Shown one piece after another: positions 28,657-37,316 of a stretch of DNA of 64,000 nt. Within the stretch, counting starts at the first letter, position 1. Each line of letters starts with the position of its first letter. Source of the DNA: Clostridium aceticum (lineage in GTDB: Bacteria; Bacillota; Clostridia; Peptostreptococcales; Natronincolaceae). The notes beneath the pieces are model-generated. The model was not told the DNA's origin and ran no database searches. It saw only the letters and a program-made list of their open reading frames with translations. Location of the stretch: contig NZ_CP009687.1 of NCBI RefSeq assembly GCF_001042715.1, positions 2,099,418-2,163,417 of the forward strand, in the 5' to 3' direction. The translations under genes and the position numbers were made by a program.

Positions 28657-29397
28657 CTAACAATGATTTTTAAAAGCATTTATATTTTTTTTATCTTCTT
28701 CAGTAAGTTCAGCTTTTTCTATTAAATCAGGTCTTCTATGAAGGGTGATTTCTAGAGATTTTTTTCTTCTCCATTTTTCAATTTCCTTATGATTTCCCGA
28801 AAATAGCACTGAAGGTACTGTTAAACCCCTAAAATTTTGAGGCCGAGTATAATGAGGATACTCCAACAGTCCTGAATAAAATGACTCTTCTTGAAAACTT
28901 TCCTGCTGTCCTAAAACCCCCGGGATCAACCTAGCAATGGTGTCGATTATAACAGCCACTGGTAGTTCTCCGCCGGTTAACACAAAATCCCCAATAGAAA
29001 TTTCATCCGTTATCAGTTCATCAATCACTCTCTGATCAACGCCTTCATAGTGACCACAAATGAAAACCAATTCTTTTTCCTTTGCCATTTCTATGGCCAT
29101 TTCCTGATGAAAGGTTTTTCCCTTTGGAGAACAGTAAATTGTTCTAGGTTTTGAAGAACTATGTAGGGTTTTTATGGTACTCTCGTAACAATCAAATATA
29201 GGTTGGGGTGTCATCACCATGCCAGCACCCCCACCGTAAGGGTAATCATCTACCTTTTTATGTTTGCTATCGGTAAAGTCTCTTATATTAATATACTCTA
29301 TGTCTAGCAAGCCTTTTTCCTGTGCATTTTTTATAATACTTACATTCAAAGGACCTTGAAACATTTCAGGAAATAACGTTAATACTTTTATAATCAT
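28657..29397 (-). CDS. trmD: tRNA (guanine-37-N1)-methyltransferase TrmD
   Basis: Methylates G37 next to the anticodon, preventing +1 frameshifts. The SPOUT knot motifs are clear: VLTLFPEMF at the start, [33 protein letters not shown] and [20 protein letters not shown]. At 246 residues it is normal. Its ATG overlaps the rimM stop by 4 bases (ATGA), indicating coupling. Confidence 0.97.
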   Translation of the reverse strand: MIIKVLTLFPEMFQGPLNVSIIKNAQEKGLLDIEYINIRDFTDSKHKKVDDYPYGGGAGMVMTPQPIFDCYESTIKTLHSSSKPRTIYCSPKGKTFHQEMAIEMAKEKELVFICGHYEGVDQRVIDELITDEISIGDFVLTGGELPVAVIIDTIARLIPGVLGQQESFQEESFYSGLLEYPHYTRPQNFRGLTVPSVLFSGNHKEIEKWRRKKSLEITLHRRPDLIEKAELTEEDKKNINAFKNHC

Positions 29398-29894
29398 TCT
29401 ATCATTCCCTCAATTGGAGTAACGATGATTTTACCCTTCTCTAAAGAAATTTCCGGCATAAATTCCTTCACAGCAGGAATCATTACTTCTTTACCATTTT
29501 CATCCTTGATGATATACACCTCATTAGAGCCTGCTTGCAATACCTGAACCACTTTTCCTAAGTAATCACCACTTAGGGTGTATACCTCTAATCCAACAAT
29601 ATCTGCGATATAATAAGTATCCTCTGGTAAATCTCTCTTTTGACTTTCATTGATAAGCAGATACTTTCCTTTAAACTTTTCTACTTGATTAATATCTTCA
29701 TAGTTCTTAAAGGATAATAGGATATCTTTTGGCCGGTATTTTACTTTGTCAATATAAAACTTTTCTTCATAGCCTTCTATGTAGACCCATTTTAGCTCCT
29801 CAAATCGTTCATCATAATCTGTCAAAGAAAATATTTTCATTTCACCCTTTAGTCCATGGGTATTTAATATTTTACCAACTTTTAAATATTTCAT
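29394..29894 (-). CDS. rimM: Ribosome maturation factor RimM
   Basis: Binds S19 and assists 30S head assembly. It has an N-terminal beta-barrel ([20 protein letters not shown]) and a C-terminal PRC barrel (about residues 95-166; [19 protein letters not shown] and [14 protein letters not shown]). The length of 166 is usual. It is separated from khpA by a 113-base gap that contains a strong palindrome. Confidence 0.96.
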   Translation of the reverse strand: MKYLKVGKILNTHGLKGEMKIFSLTDYDERFEELKWVYIEGYEEKFYIDKVKYRPKDILLSFKNYEDINQVEKFKGKYLLINESQKRDLPEDTYYIADIVGLEVYTLSGDYLGKVVQVLQAGSNEVYIIKDENGKEVMIPAVKEFMPEISLEKGKIIVTPIEGMIE

Positions 29895-29976
29895 AAGCTT
29901 ACACCCTTTAAGTTAATATAACATTAGTATTGACTTAAAAAACATTTCTTAAAACTAGTGTAAAGAGTAAATTTGA

Positions 29977-30004
29977 ACAAGGATTAGGTCTACCTAATCC
30001 TTGT
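29977..30004 (-). repeat. Perfect palindrome between khpA and rimM
   Basis: The 13-base arms ACAAGGATTAGGT (29977-29989) and their complement (29992-30004) surround only two central bases. As RNA it would form an 11-base stem with a tight loop just after the khpA stop codon. No clear U run follows, so it is not a standard terminator; an attenuator or RNA-processing site within the operon is inferred. Confidence 0.55.
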
Positions 30005-30007
30005 GGG

Positions 30008-30235
30008 TTAAATAATTTCTACGATAACTCTTTTGTTGTCTTTAGTAGCAGCAGCTTTAACCACTGTTCTAATGGCCTTTGCAATTCTTCCCTGCTTACC
30101 AATGACTTTTCCCATATCTTCTGGGGCTACTTTAAGTTCTACAATAATTGATTGGTTACCTTCTACCTCTGTAACAGTAACTTCTTCTGGATGATCTACT
30201 AGTGCCTTAGCAATTATCTCCACTAATTGACCCAT
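30008..30235 (-). CDS. khpA: KH-domain RNA-binding protein KhpA (YlqC)
   Basis: Small single-KH RNA-binding protein that pairs with KhpB in Gram-positives and influences cell elongation and small-RNA biology. The 75 residues contain the KH signature [20 protein letters not shown]. It lies between rpsP and rimM, its near-universal position in Firmicutes. Confidence 0.95.
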   Translation of the reverse strand: MGQLVEIIAKALVDHPEEVTVTEVEGNQSIIVELKVAPEDMGKVIGKQGRIAKAIRTVVKAAATKDNKRVIVEII

Positions 30236-30261
30236 GTGTATACCCCCTAGTTTAAAGGTTA

Positions 30262-30507
30262 TTATTCAATAATCCCATTCTTTTTGAATAAGTCCTTCAC
30301 AGTGTCAGTTGGTTGTGCACCATCATTTAACCACTTTGTTGCTTTATCATTATCTATTCTAAATTCCTTTGGTTGAGAAACTGGATTATAGAATCCTATT
30401 TCTTCAATAAATCTACCATCCCTAGGAGCTCTAGCATCAGCAACTACGATTCTGTAAAAAGGCTTTTTCTTAGAACCCATTCTTTTAAGTCTGATTTTTA
30501 CTGCCAT
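30262..30507 (-). CDS. rpsP: 30S ribosomal protein S16
   Basis: Small-subunit assembly protein. The 81 residues begin [20 protein letters not shown] and include [20 protein letters not shown], diagnostic for S16. GGAGGTGAAAAA precedes the ATG. It follows ffh by about 30 bases. Confidence 0.98.
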   Translation of the reverse strand: MAVKIRLKRMGSKKKPFYRIVVADARAPRDGRFIEEIGFYNPVSQPKEFRIDNDKATKWLNDGAQPTDTVKDLFKKNGIIE

Positions 30508-30536
30508 TTTTTCACCTCCTTTAAATATTCAACTAC

Positions 30537-31883
30537 TTATTTTCCAAAGAAAGGAAATTTGAATTTCCCTCCTTTTTTTGCGGACTTTTCCATATCAGTA
30601 AACTGCTTCATCATTTTTCTAGTTTGCTCAAACTGCTTCATTAAGCGATTTACCTGCTGTACTGTGGTGCCACTACCAAGAGCAATTCTTTTTCTTCTAC
30701 TACCATTAATCATAGATGGGTTAATTCTTTCTTCCTTTGTCATAGATTGGATAATGGCTTGTATATGCAACAATTCTTTTTCATCTACTTCAAGATTTTT
30801 CAATTGCTTACCGCCAACGCCTGGAATCATCTCTAAAATCTGACTCAAGGGACCCATGTTTTTCATCTGTTGTAACTGTTCTAGAAAATCTTCAAAGGTA
30901 AATTGTTGGGTCTTAATTTTATTGTGTAAGTCCCTTGCCTTTTCTGCATCAAAGGAAGCTTGAGCTTTTTCTATAAGACTCAAAACATCCCCCATGCCCA
31001 AGATCCTAGAGGCCATTCTATCAGGATAAAAGGGTTCTAAATCCTCAAGTTTTTCTCCTAGTCCAACAAATTTTATAGGTTTGTGGGTAACAGACCTAAC
31101 AGATAAAGCAGCACCACCTCGGGTATCGCCATCCAGCTTTGTCAAAATTACACCATCTATTCCTAACTTGCCATTAAATTCTTCAGCAACATTTACAGCA
31201 TCTTGGCCAGTCATAGAGTCTACTACCAGTAAAATCTCATGAGGTTTGATAGTTGATTTTACATTTTGTAATTCTTCCATTAGTTCTTCATTAATATGGA
31301 GTCTACCAGCGGTATCGATGATGATAACATCATTGCCATGGTTCACACCATGCTCTAAACCTGCCTTTGCAATATCTACAGGACTCACCTTGTCTCCCAT
31401 CGTAAATACAGGAACTTCTACTTGACCTCCAACTACCTGTAACTGTTTAATAGCCGCTGGTCTATAGATATCTCCCGCTATCAACAATGGTCTTTTTCCT
31501 TGTTTTTTTAGCAATCCTGCTAATTTACCACAAGTGGTTGTTTTACCCGCACCCTGCAATCCTACCAACATAATTACTGTTGGCGGTTTAGAAGCAAAGG
31601 TGAGTTTACTTTGAGTTTGTCCCATCAGTTCCGTTAACTCTTCGTTAACAATCTTTATAATCTGTTGTCCCGGTGTAAGACTTTCTAAAACTTCTGCGCC
31701 TATAGCTCTTTCCTTTACTTTTTGCACGAAATCCTTCACAACTTTAAAGTTTACATCTGCCTCTAAAAGAGCTAATTTCACTTCTCTCATAGCATCCGAT
31801 ACATCTTTTTCTGTAAGCTTCCCTTTACTCTTTAACTTTTTAAAGGTATTCTGAAGCTTCTCTGCTAATCCTTCAAAAACCAT
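30537..31883 (-). CDS. ffh: Signal recognition particle GTPase Ffh
   Basis: Binds signal peptides and the SRP RNA and docks with FtsY. The N domain, G domain (MLVGLQGAGKTTTCGKLAGL near residue 105; DTAGRLHINEELM; TKLDGDTRGGAAL) and methionine-rich M domain (about 300-430, ending in KKGGKFKFPFFGK) are all in place. I start at the ATG at 31883 (448 residues) because GGTAGGTGA lies just upstream; a GTG three codons earlier overlaps it. It is followed by rpsP. Confidence 0.97.
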   Translation of the reverse strand: MVFEGLAEKLQNTFKKLKSKGKLTEKDVSDAMREVKLALLEADVNFKVVKDFVQKVKERAIGAEVLESLTPGQQIIKIVNEELTELMGQTQSKLTFASKPPTVIMLVGLQGAGKTTTCGKLAGLLKKQGKRPLLIAGDIYRPAAIKQLQVVGGQVEVPVFTMGDKVSPVDIAKAGLEHGVNHGNDVIIIDTAGRLHINEELMEELQNVKSTIKPHEILLVVDSMTGQDAVNVAEEFNGKLGIDGVILTKLDGDTRGGAALSVRSVTHKPIKFVGLGEKLEDLEPFYPDRMASRILGMGDVLSLIEKAQASFDAEKARDLHNKIKTQQFTFEDFLEQLQQMKNMGPLSQILEMIPGVGGKQLKNLEVDEKELLHIQAIIQSMTKEERINPSMINGSRRKRIALGSGTTVQQVNRLMKQFEQTRKMMKQFTDMEKSAKKGGKFKFPFFGK

Positions 31884-31905
31884 TTTTTTCACCTACCTTG
31901 GGGAC

Positions 31906-32274
31906 TCAGTTATTTAACAATTCACCAAATAACAATTTTATAGCACTCACTTCTTCTTTTAACTCTTCTGTCGATGCACTGGCATCAATTTTCTTTTCTA
32001 AGGCAAATACTTTTTCTTGAATTTTTTCTATATTGATCATTTTAGAATGAAATAAATGAAGGAGTTTTAATTTTTCCTCATAATCATAAAGGATTTTTTC
32101 TGTTCTTTTAATCGTATCATAAACTGCCTGCCTTGATACATGGAGATCCTCAGCTATTTCTCCCAAGGATAGATCCTGATTATAGTACAGGTCGATCATA
32201 TCTCTTTGTTTTTCTGTAAGAAGTTGACTGTAAAAATCATAAAGCATAGATATTTCTAGTTTTTTTTCTATCAT
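31906..32274 (-). CDS. ylxM: YlxM family SRP operon helix-turn-helix protein
   Basis: Putative DNA-binding protein encoded upstream of ffh in Gram-positives; in streptococci it modulates SRP function. A sigma-70 region-4-like helix-turn-helix covers about residues 20-65: [20 protein letters not shown] and [20 protein letters not shown]. The C-terminal half is a charged coiled coil. Start: ATG 32274, or GTG one codon upstream, after GAGGTGAGCT. A promoter with an overlapping palindrome lies just upstream. Confidence 0.92.
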   Translation of the reverse strand: MIEKKLEISMLYDFYSQLLTEKQRDMIDLYYNQDLSLGEIAEDLHVSRQAVYDTIKRTEKILYDYEEKLKLLHLFHSKMINIEKIQEKVFALEKKIDASASTEELKEEVSAIKLLFGELLNN

Positions 32275-32294
32275 CACAGCTCACCTCATACCTT

Positions 32295-32322
32295 TAATGT
32301 AAAGTATATTTGCTTTACATTA
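32295..32322. repeat. Palindrome at the ylxM-ffh transcription start
   Basis: Arms TAATGTAAAG (32295-32304) and their exact complement (32313-32322) flank an 8-base spacer. The element covers the predicted start of transcription, directly downstream of the -10 box. It could be an operator or a 5' mRNA hairpin. YlxM, the first gene, carries a helix-turn-helix, which makes self-binding a possibility; that is inference. Confidence 0.6.
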
Positions 32323-32324
32323 GG

Positions 32325-32353
32325 ATTTTATACTAAATTACGCCAGCTGTCAA
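32325..32353 (-). promoter_or_regulatory. Predicted sigma-A promoter of ylxM-ffh
   Basis: On the minus strand a perfect -35 TTGACA (32353-32348) is followed after 17 bases by TAAAAT (32330-32325). Transcription would begin near 32318, within the palindrome at 32295-32322. Confidence 0.65.
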
Positions 32354-32375
32354 GTATTTTTTATTGACATTTTTT

Positions 32376-33641
32376 TTACTCTTCTCCAAACAATGCCTTC
32401 ACAAAGGTTTCAGAAGAAAACTCCTGTAGATCCTCCATTTTTTCTCCTACACCTATTAGCTTTACAGGAATGTCTAGTTCCTTACTAATAGCAATAACAA
32501 TGCCTCCCTTTGCAGTACCATCCAGCTTTGTTAAAACCAAGCCAGAAATATTTGCTACTTCCTTGAAGGTTTTAGCTTGCTGTATAGCATTTTGTCCTGT
32601 AGTAGCATCCAGCACCAATAGCACTTCCTTCGTTGCTTGCGGAAATTCTCTTTCTACTACTTTAAATACTTTACCTAACTCATTCATAAGATTCTTTTTA
32701 TTATGAAGGCGTCCAGCAGTATCACATATTAATACATCTACATTTCTAGCCCTAGCAGCTTGGATGGCGTCGTAGATAACAGCAGCAGGATCTGAACCCT
32801 CTTGATGTTTAATTACATCTACACCTACTCTATCCCCCCATATTTTCAACTGATCAATGGCAGCAGCCCTAAAAGTGTCCCCCGCTGCCAATAGCACCTT
32901 TTTTCCCTCACCTTTTAGCTTATGAGCAATCTTACCAATAGATGTGGTTTTTCCAACACCATTTACCCCTACCACTAGGATAATCGAAGGGGTAGGCTCA
33001 ATATTCAAATCACTTGAAGCCAATCGATCTAAAATCTCCCCCAGCTTTTCTTGTAATAGCTTTTTAATATCCTGAGGATCAGTAATTTTTCGTTCTTTAA
33101 CAGTATCTCTTAACTCATCAATTACTTCCATTGTTGTATTTACACCAAGATCTGCTGTAATAAGTATCTCTTCTAGCTCTTCAAAGAGTTCTTCATCTAT
33201 TTTTTGATAAGATTTAATCAATACATCAATCTTATCAGTAATGCCTTTTTTCGTTTTTGATAGCCCCTCTTTAAGCCTTGCAAATAGACTAACCTTCTCT
33301 ACTACCTCTTCTATTTCTTCTTCTATTTCTCCTTCTATTTCTTCTTCTATTTCTTCTTCTATTTCTTCTTCTATTTCCTCTTCTATTTCTTCTTCTATTT
33401 CCTCTTCTATTTCTTCTTCTATTTCTTCTTCTATTTCTTCTTCTATTTCTTCTTCTATTTCTTCTTCTATTTCTTCTTCTATTTCTTCTTCTATTTCTTC
33501 TTCTATTTCTTCTTCTATTTCTTCTTCTATTTCTTCTATTTCTTCTTCTATTTCTTCTTCTATTTCTTCTTCTATTTCTTCTTTTATTTCTTCCACTTCA
33601 TCGGTCTTGTTGAGTAGCTTATTCCATAGTTTTTTAAACAT
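32376..33641 (-). CDS. ftsY: Signal recognition particle receptor FtsY with a giant acidic repeat
   Basis: GTPase receptor that brings SRP-ribosome complexes to the membrane translocon. The C-terminal NG domain (about residues 120-421) is complete: Walker A VVGVNGVGKTTSIGKIAHKL, DTAGRLHNKKNLMNEL, TKLDGTAKGGIV and GVGEKMEDLQEF. The N-terminal A region is extraordinary: after MFKKLWNKLLNKTDEVEE, residues about 17-112 are almost only Glu and Ile in a four-residue period. The total of 421 residues compares with about 330 in Bacillus; the difference is the repeat. AGGAGGAATTTTT precedes the ATG. It follows smc by 11 bases. Confidence 0.97.
   Translation of the reverse strand: MFKKLWNKLLNKTDEVEEIKEEIEEEIEEEIEEEIEEIEEEIEEEIEEEIEEEIEEEIEEEIEEEIEEEIEEEIEEEIEEEIEEEIEEEIEEEIEEEIEEEIEGEIEEEIEEVVEKVSLFARLKEGLSKTKKGITDKIDVLIKSYQKIDEELFEELEEILITADLGVNTTMEVIDELRDTVKERKITDPQDIKKLLQEKLGEILDRLASSDLNIEPTPSIILVVGVNGVGKTTSIGKIAHKLKGEGKKVLLAAGDTFRAAAIDQLKIWGDRVGVDVIKHQEGSDPAAVIYDAIQAARARNVDVLICDTAGRLHNKKNLMNELGKVFKVVEREFPQATKEVLLVLDATTGQNAIQQAKTFKEVANISGLVLTKLDGTAKGGIVIAISKELDIPVKLIGVGEKMEDLQEFSSETFVKALFGEE
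33306..33593 (-). repeat. 12-base minisatellite within ftsY encoding EIEE repeats
   Basis: About 24 tandem copies of a 12-base unit, on the plus strand TTCTTCTATTTC, nearly perfect over about 290 bases. One unit is shortened to 9 bases (near 33531-33540), a few carry synonymous TCC for TCT changes and one carries a change giving Gly. Unit lengths are multiples of three, so the frame is kept. The near identity suggests recent expansion by slippage. Assembly length may be uncertain. Confidence 0.95.
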
Positions 33642-33652
33642 AAAAATTCCTC

Positions 33653-36600
33653 CTAACTAGCTATTTCCTTTTTAATTTCATCTGTTAGTTTTACAGAAAC
33701 GATTTTAGATATGCCTTCTTCCTCCATCGTAACCCCATACAGTGCACCTGCATTTTCCATAGTACCCTTTCTATGAGTTACAACAATAAACTGGGTATGA
33801 TGGGAAAGGTCCTGTAAAAACTTTGCAAATCTGTTGACGTTGGCATCATCCAGTGCTGCTTCTATTTCATCCAACACACAAAAGGGAGTGGGTTTCACCA
33901 ACAATATGCCAAATAGCAATGCTATCGCTGTCAAAGCCCTCTCGCCTCCAGATAGTAGAGACAAACTTTGAAGCTTTTTTCCCGGGGGTTGTGCAATGAT
34001 TTCAATACCACAGTTCAATAAATCCTTATCCTCTTGCAAGATCAACTCTGCCTTACCTCCACCAAAGAGCTTAACAAATACCTCGTTAAAGTTTTTCTTA
34101 ATCTTATTAAACTCTTCTAAAAACTGCTTCTGCATGGTATCTTCCATATCTTTGATGACTTTTACTAATGCTTCCCTCGCTTTTTGTAGATCATCTTTTT
34201 GCTGTCCTAAAAATTCATGTCTTTCTTTTACATCTTCATAGGCTTCAATAGCTTGAAGGTTAATAGGTCCTAGTTCCTTTATTTCATCCTTTAACATTTT
34301 GATCTCTTTTGTAATATTAAGATGCTCTGAAATTTCTTGCTTTATTTCCTTTGCATTGATATAAGTTAGCTCATATTCCTCCCATAGCTTATTATAGAAG
34401 GTTTGCTGCTGCATTTCCAACCTAGTAGACTTCATATCTAGTTTATAGACACTCTCATTTAAGTCTGTTATTACCGCTTCAATTTGACTTACTGTTTCTC
34501 TTCCCTGGTCCTGCACCTCTAATAAATTTTGTTTATCATTTTTTAATTCTTCTAGCTTTTTTTGAAGTATTTCTAGGTTTTTTTGTAGTGTTTCTAAATG
34601 GATTTTATTTTCATTAAGCTGCTGTTGTAGGTATTGATCCTCCTTAGTATTCTTAGCAATTTCTTCTTCCTTTTCACACAACTGTATTTCATTAAGTTTA
34701 AGTGCTGCTTGAATCTTTTCAATGTCTTGTGAGATGGATTTTTTTTGCTCCTTCGTAGAAGCAAGACTAATTTTAATCTTAGTAATTTCATTATTTAACA
34801 TTTCTCTTTGTTGCTTTTCCTTTAGTAACTCCTTCTCTCCATCCTGCAATGTATGTTTTGTATGGGAAATTTTCTCCTCCATTTCGCAAATTTCTTGATG
34901 TACTTTAGCATATTGATCTGAAGTAGTTTTTTTAGCAGCTATAAGCTCTGTCGTTTCTCTTTCTATTTGTTTAATAAATCCATCAATTTGTTTCCTTTCT
35001 TCTTGTGCCTGTTGTACTTTGCTTTTCAATGTTGCCTGTTGTATTTGATCCTCCTGGTGCTCTTTGGATAAAAGTTTTAACCTTTTATCTAGACCCTCAA
35101 TTATCTCCACACATTCATCATACTTAGTTTGAAGGTCTTTCTCTTCTTTTTTTAACGCTGCAATTGATTCCGTTAATTCCTCTAACTCTCTTTTTCGTCC
35201 TAAAATACTATTTCCTCTAAAAGCTGAACTTCCTCCAGTTAAGGCACCACCTACATTCATCACATCTCCGTCTATTGTTACAATCTTAAACCTGTACTGC
35301 AGTGCTTTGGCAGCTTCAGTAGCAGTATTTAGATTTGGAACAATCAACACTCTAGATAGCAAGCTAGAAAAAACATTAGTAAAGTCACTATTAAATACTA
35401 TTCTATCTATAGCAACTTCCACATTGGAAAGTCTTTTTAAAATGCTTAACTCCTCTTGGCTTATATGCTTTTTTTGTATAGAGGTTAATGGCAAAAGAGT
35501 AACCCTTCCTAAGTTATGTTTTTTCAAATAACGAATCAGCCTTTTAGCGTCTTCCTCATTTCTTGTAACGATGTTTTGAATCGCTGGACCTAAAGCAGTT
35601 TCAACAGCAATCTCATAACCTTTTGATACTTTAAGCAAGTTGGCTACAACGCCATAAATACCTTCTCCCAGTGTCAAATCCTTCTCACAAGCTCGCAAAA
35701 TGTTTTTGACGCTTTTGTTGTATCCATCGTGACCTTTTTCCATTTCCTCAATGATGCTTTTCTTAGAGCTCTTATGGTTTATTTCACTTTTAATTCTTTC
35801 AAGTTCTTTATATGCTAGGCTTTTCTTCTCTTCAAGTTTAGTTTTTTCAGCAGTTCCGTTATTCATTTCTTCATTCCTGTGATTTAAAGCATTTGTAATT
35901 TCCCTTAACTTTCCCTCTAATGCATCGGCTTTTTCTTTTCCCTCTTCTTTTTTTCTTTTATAATCAATTTCATCCTGCTCTACTTGTTCTATACGTTGCT
36001 GCATTGTATTCATTAGGGTTTTAAAACTATTTTCTTCACTCTTTTTATCTGCAATATCATTTAAAGCATCAATAATATAGGATTTAGAATTCTCCATATC
36101 TTCTTCTTTTAATAAACTTAACTGAACTGCTTTTTCATACTCAGAAACCTTTTTCTCCAAATCCTTCTTCATACCCTCAGTCTCTGTGTTCATTTTATTG
36201 AATATTTCAAGTTTAGCTTCTAATTCCTCTGTGTTTTTGACTGTATTCCTATGAATTTCTTCTATTTCTCCCTTTAATCGCCCTGTATTTTCAGCTAAAT
36301 GCACTAACTTTTCTTGATTTAAGTTAATATGCCCCTCCTTCTTACCAACTTCGTTTTGCGTATGATAAAATTCATCCTGATACATCTGAACTTCATCTTC
36401 TCTTAAATCTATTTTTTTTTGCACTTCTACTAATTGCGATGTATGAGTGTCCTTTTCTTTTGTTTGAAGGGACAAGGACTTTTTTAACATTTCCACCTGT
36501 TGATGGGTTTGTTTCAATTCTATATCTGTTTTATCGATTTCTCTTATAAACAAATTTACTTCCAATTTTAATAGGGCTTCTTTTAATTCCTCATATTTTT

Positions 36601-37237
36601 TAGCCTTTATACTTTGATTTTTCAAAGGTTCCAACTGATTTTGTAGCTCTTGTAGTATATCTGTAAGTCTTGTTAAGTTATCCTTTGTATTGTCCAGCTT
36701 TTTTTGAGCCTCGTGCTTTCGATGCTTGTACTTGACGATTCCAGCTGCCTCCTCAAACAACTGCCTTCGGTCTTCTGATTTACTACTTAATATTTCGTCA
36801 ATTTTACCTTGACCAATAACAGAGTATCCTTCTTTTCCTATACCTGTATCCATAAACAATTCTCTAATATCTTTTAATCTACATGAGGATTTGTTAAGAT
36901 AATACTCACTTTCTCCGGAACGATACATTCTCCTTGTAATAGTTACTTCTTCATAGGCTACTGGCAAAGCTTGAGAACTATTGTCTAATGTCAAGGAAAC
37001 CTCTGCTATACCTAAAGGCTTTCTACTACTGGTACCTGAAAAAATAACATCTTCCATTTTGCTACCTCTTAAAGACTTAACGCTTTGTTCTCCTAAAACC
37101 CATTTGATCGCATCGGAAATGTTACTTTTTCCACTACCATTAGGCCCCACTACAGCAGTAACCCCTTCTTCGAAACTCATTTCTGTTTTATTTGCAAAGG
37201 ACTTAAAGCCATAAACTTCTAATCTTTTTAAGTACAA
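33653..37237 (-). CDS. smc: Chromosome segregation ATPase SMC
   Basis: Large condensin ATPase that organises the chromosome with ScpA and ScpB. Head domain: Walker A VVGPNGSGKSNISDAIKWVL near residue 35. Two long coiled coils (about 165-500 and 680-1020) flank a hinge (about 510-660; GVVANLLKVSKGYEIAVETA). The C-terminal half of the head has LSGGERALTAIALLFGILL and the Walker B FCVLDEIEAALDD. I place the start at a TTG at 37237 (1194 residues), spaced 8 bases from GGAGG and starting YLKRLEVYGFKSFA as in relatives; an upstream start at 37273 adds residues that are not conserved. Confidence 0.96.
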   Translation of the reverse strand: MYLKRLEVYGFKSFANKTEMSFEEGVTAVVGPNGSGKSNISDAIKWVLGEQSVKSLRGSKMEDVIFSGTSSRKPLGIAEVSLTLDNSSQALPVAYEEVTITRRMYRSGESEYYLNKSSCRLKDIRELFMDTGIGKEGYSVIGQGKIDEILSSKSEDRRQLFEEAAGIVKYKHRKHEAQKKLDNTKDNLTRLTDILQELQNQLEPLKNQSIKAKKYEELKEALLKLEVNLFIREIDKTDIELKQTHQQVEMLKKSLSLQTKEKDTHTSQLVEVQKKIDLREDEVQMYQDEFYHTQNEVGKKEGHINLNQEKLVHLAENTGRLKGEIEEIHRNTVKNTEELEAKLEIFNKMNTETEGMKKDLEKKVSEYEKAVQLSLLKEEDMENSKSYIIDALNDIADKKSEENSFKTLMNTMQQRIEQVEQDEIDYKRKKEEGKEKADALEGKLREITNALNHRNEEMNNGTAEKTKLEEKKSLAYKELERIKSEINHKSSKKSIIEEMEKGHDGYNKSVKNILRACEKDLTLGEGIYGVVANLLKVSKGYEIAVETALGPAIQNIVTRNEEDAKRLIRYLKKHNLGRVTLLPLTSIQKKHISQEELSILKRLSNVEVAIDRIVFNSDFTNVFSSLLSRVLIVPNLNTATEAAKALQYRFKIVTIDGDVMNVGGALTGGSSAFRGNSILGRKRELEELTESIAALKKEEKDLQTKYDECVEIIEGLDKRLKLLSKEHQEDQIQQATLKSKVQQAQEERKQIDGFIKQIERETTELIAAKKTTSDQYAKVHQEICEMEEKISHTKHTLQDGEKELLKEKQQREMLNNEITKIKISLASTKEQKKSISQDIEKIQAALKLNEIQLCEKEEEIAKNTKEDQYLQQQLNENKIHLETLQKNLEILQKKLEELKNDKQNLLEVQDQGRETVSQIEAVITDLNESVYKLDMKSTRLEMQQQTFYNKLWEEYELTYINAKEIKQEISEHLNITKEIKMLKDEIKELGPINLQAIEAYEDVKERHEFLGQQKDDLQKAREALVKVIKDMEDTMQKQFLEEFNKIKKNFNEVFVKLFGGGKAELILQEDKDLLNCGIEIIAQPPGKKLQSLSLLSGGERALTAIALLFGILLVKPTPFCVLDEIEAALDDANVNRFAKFLQDLSHHTQFIVVTHRKGTMENAGALYGVTMEEEGISKIVSVKLTDEIKKEIAS

Positions 37238-37316
37238 ACAATCTCCCTCCCAAACTTGCCACAAAATAATCATAAAGCTATTTTATCATAAAATATACAG
37301 ATGACTCTATAAAGAT

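Noticed and set aside
33306-33593. Direct repeats considered as a CRISPR array
   Set aside because: The units are contiguous 12-mers with no spacers, and they lie in frame inside a conserved gene.
33241-33660. Plus-strand Ser/Ile-rich open frame opposite ftsY
   Set aside because: It is only the complement of the ftsY 12-base repeat; it has no ribosome site and no homology-like features.
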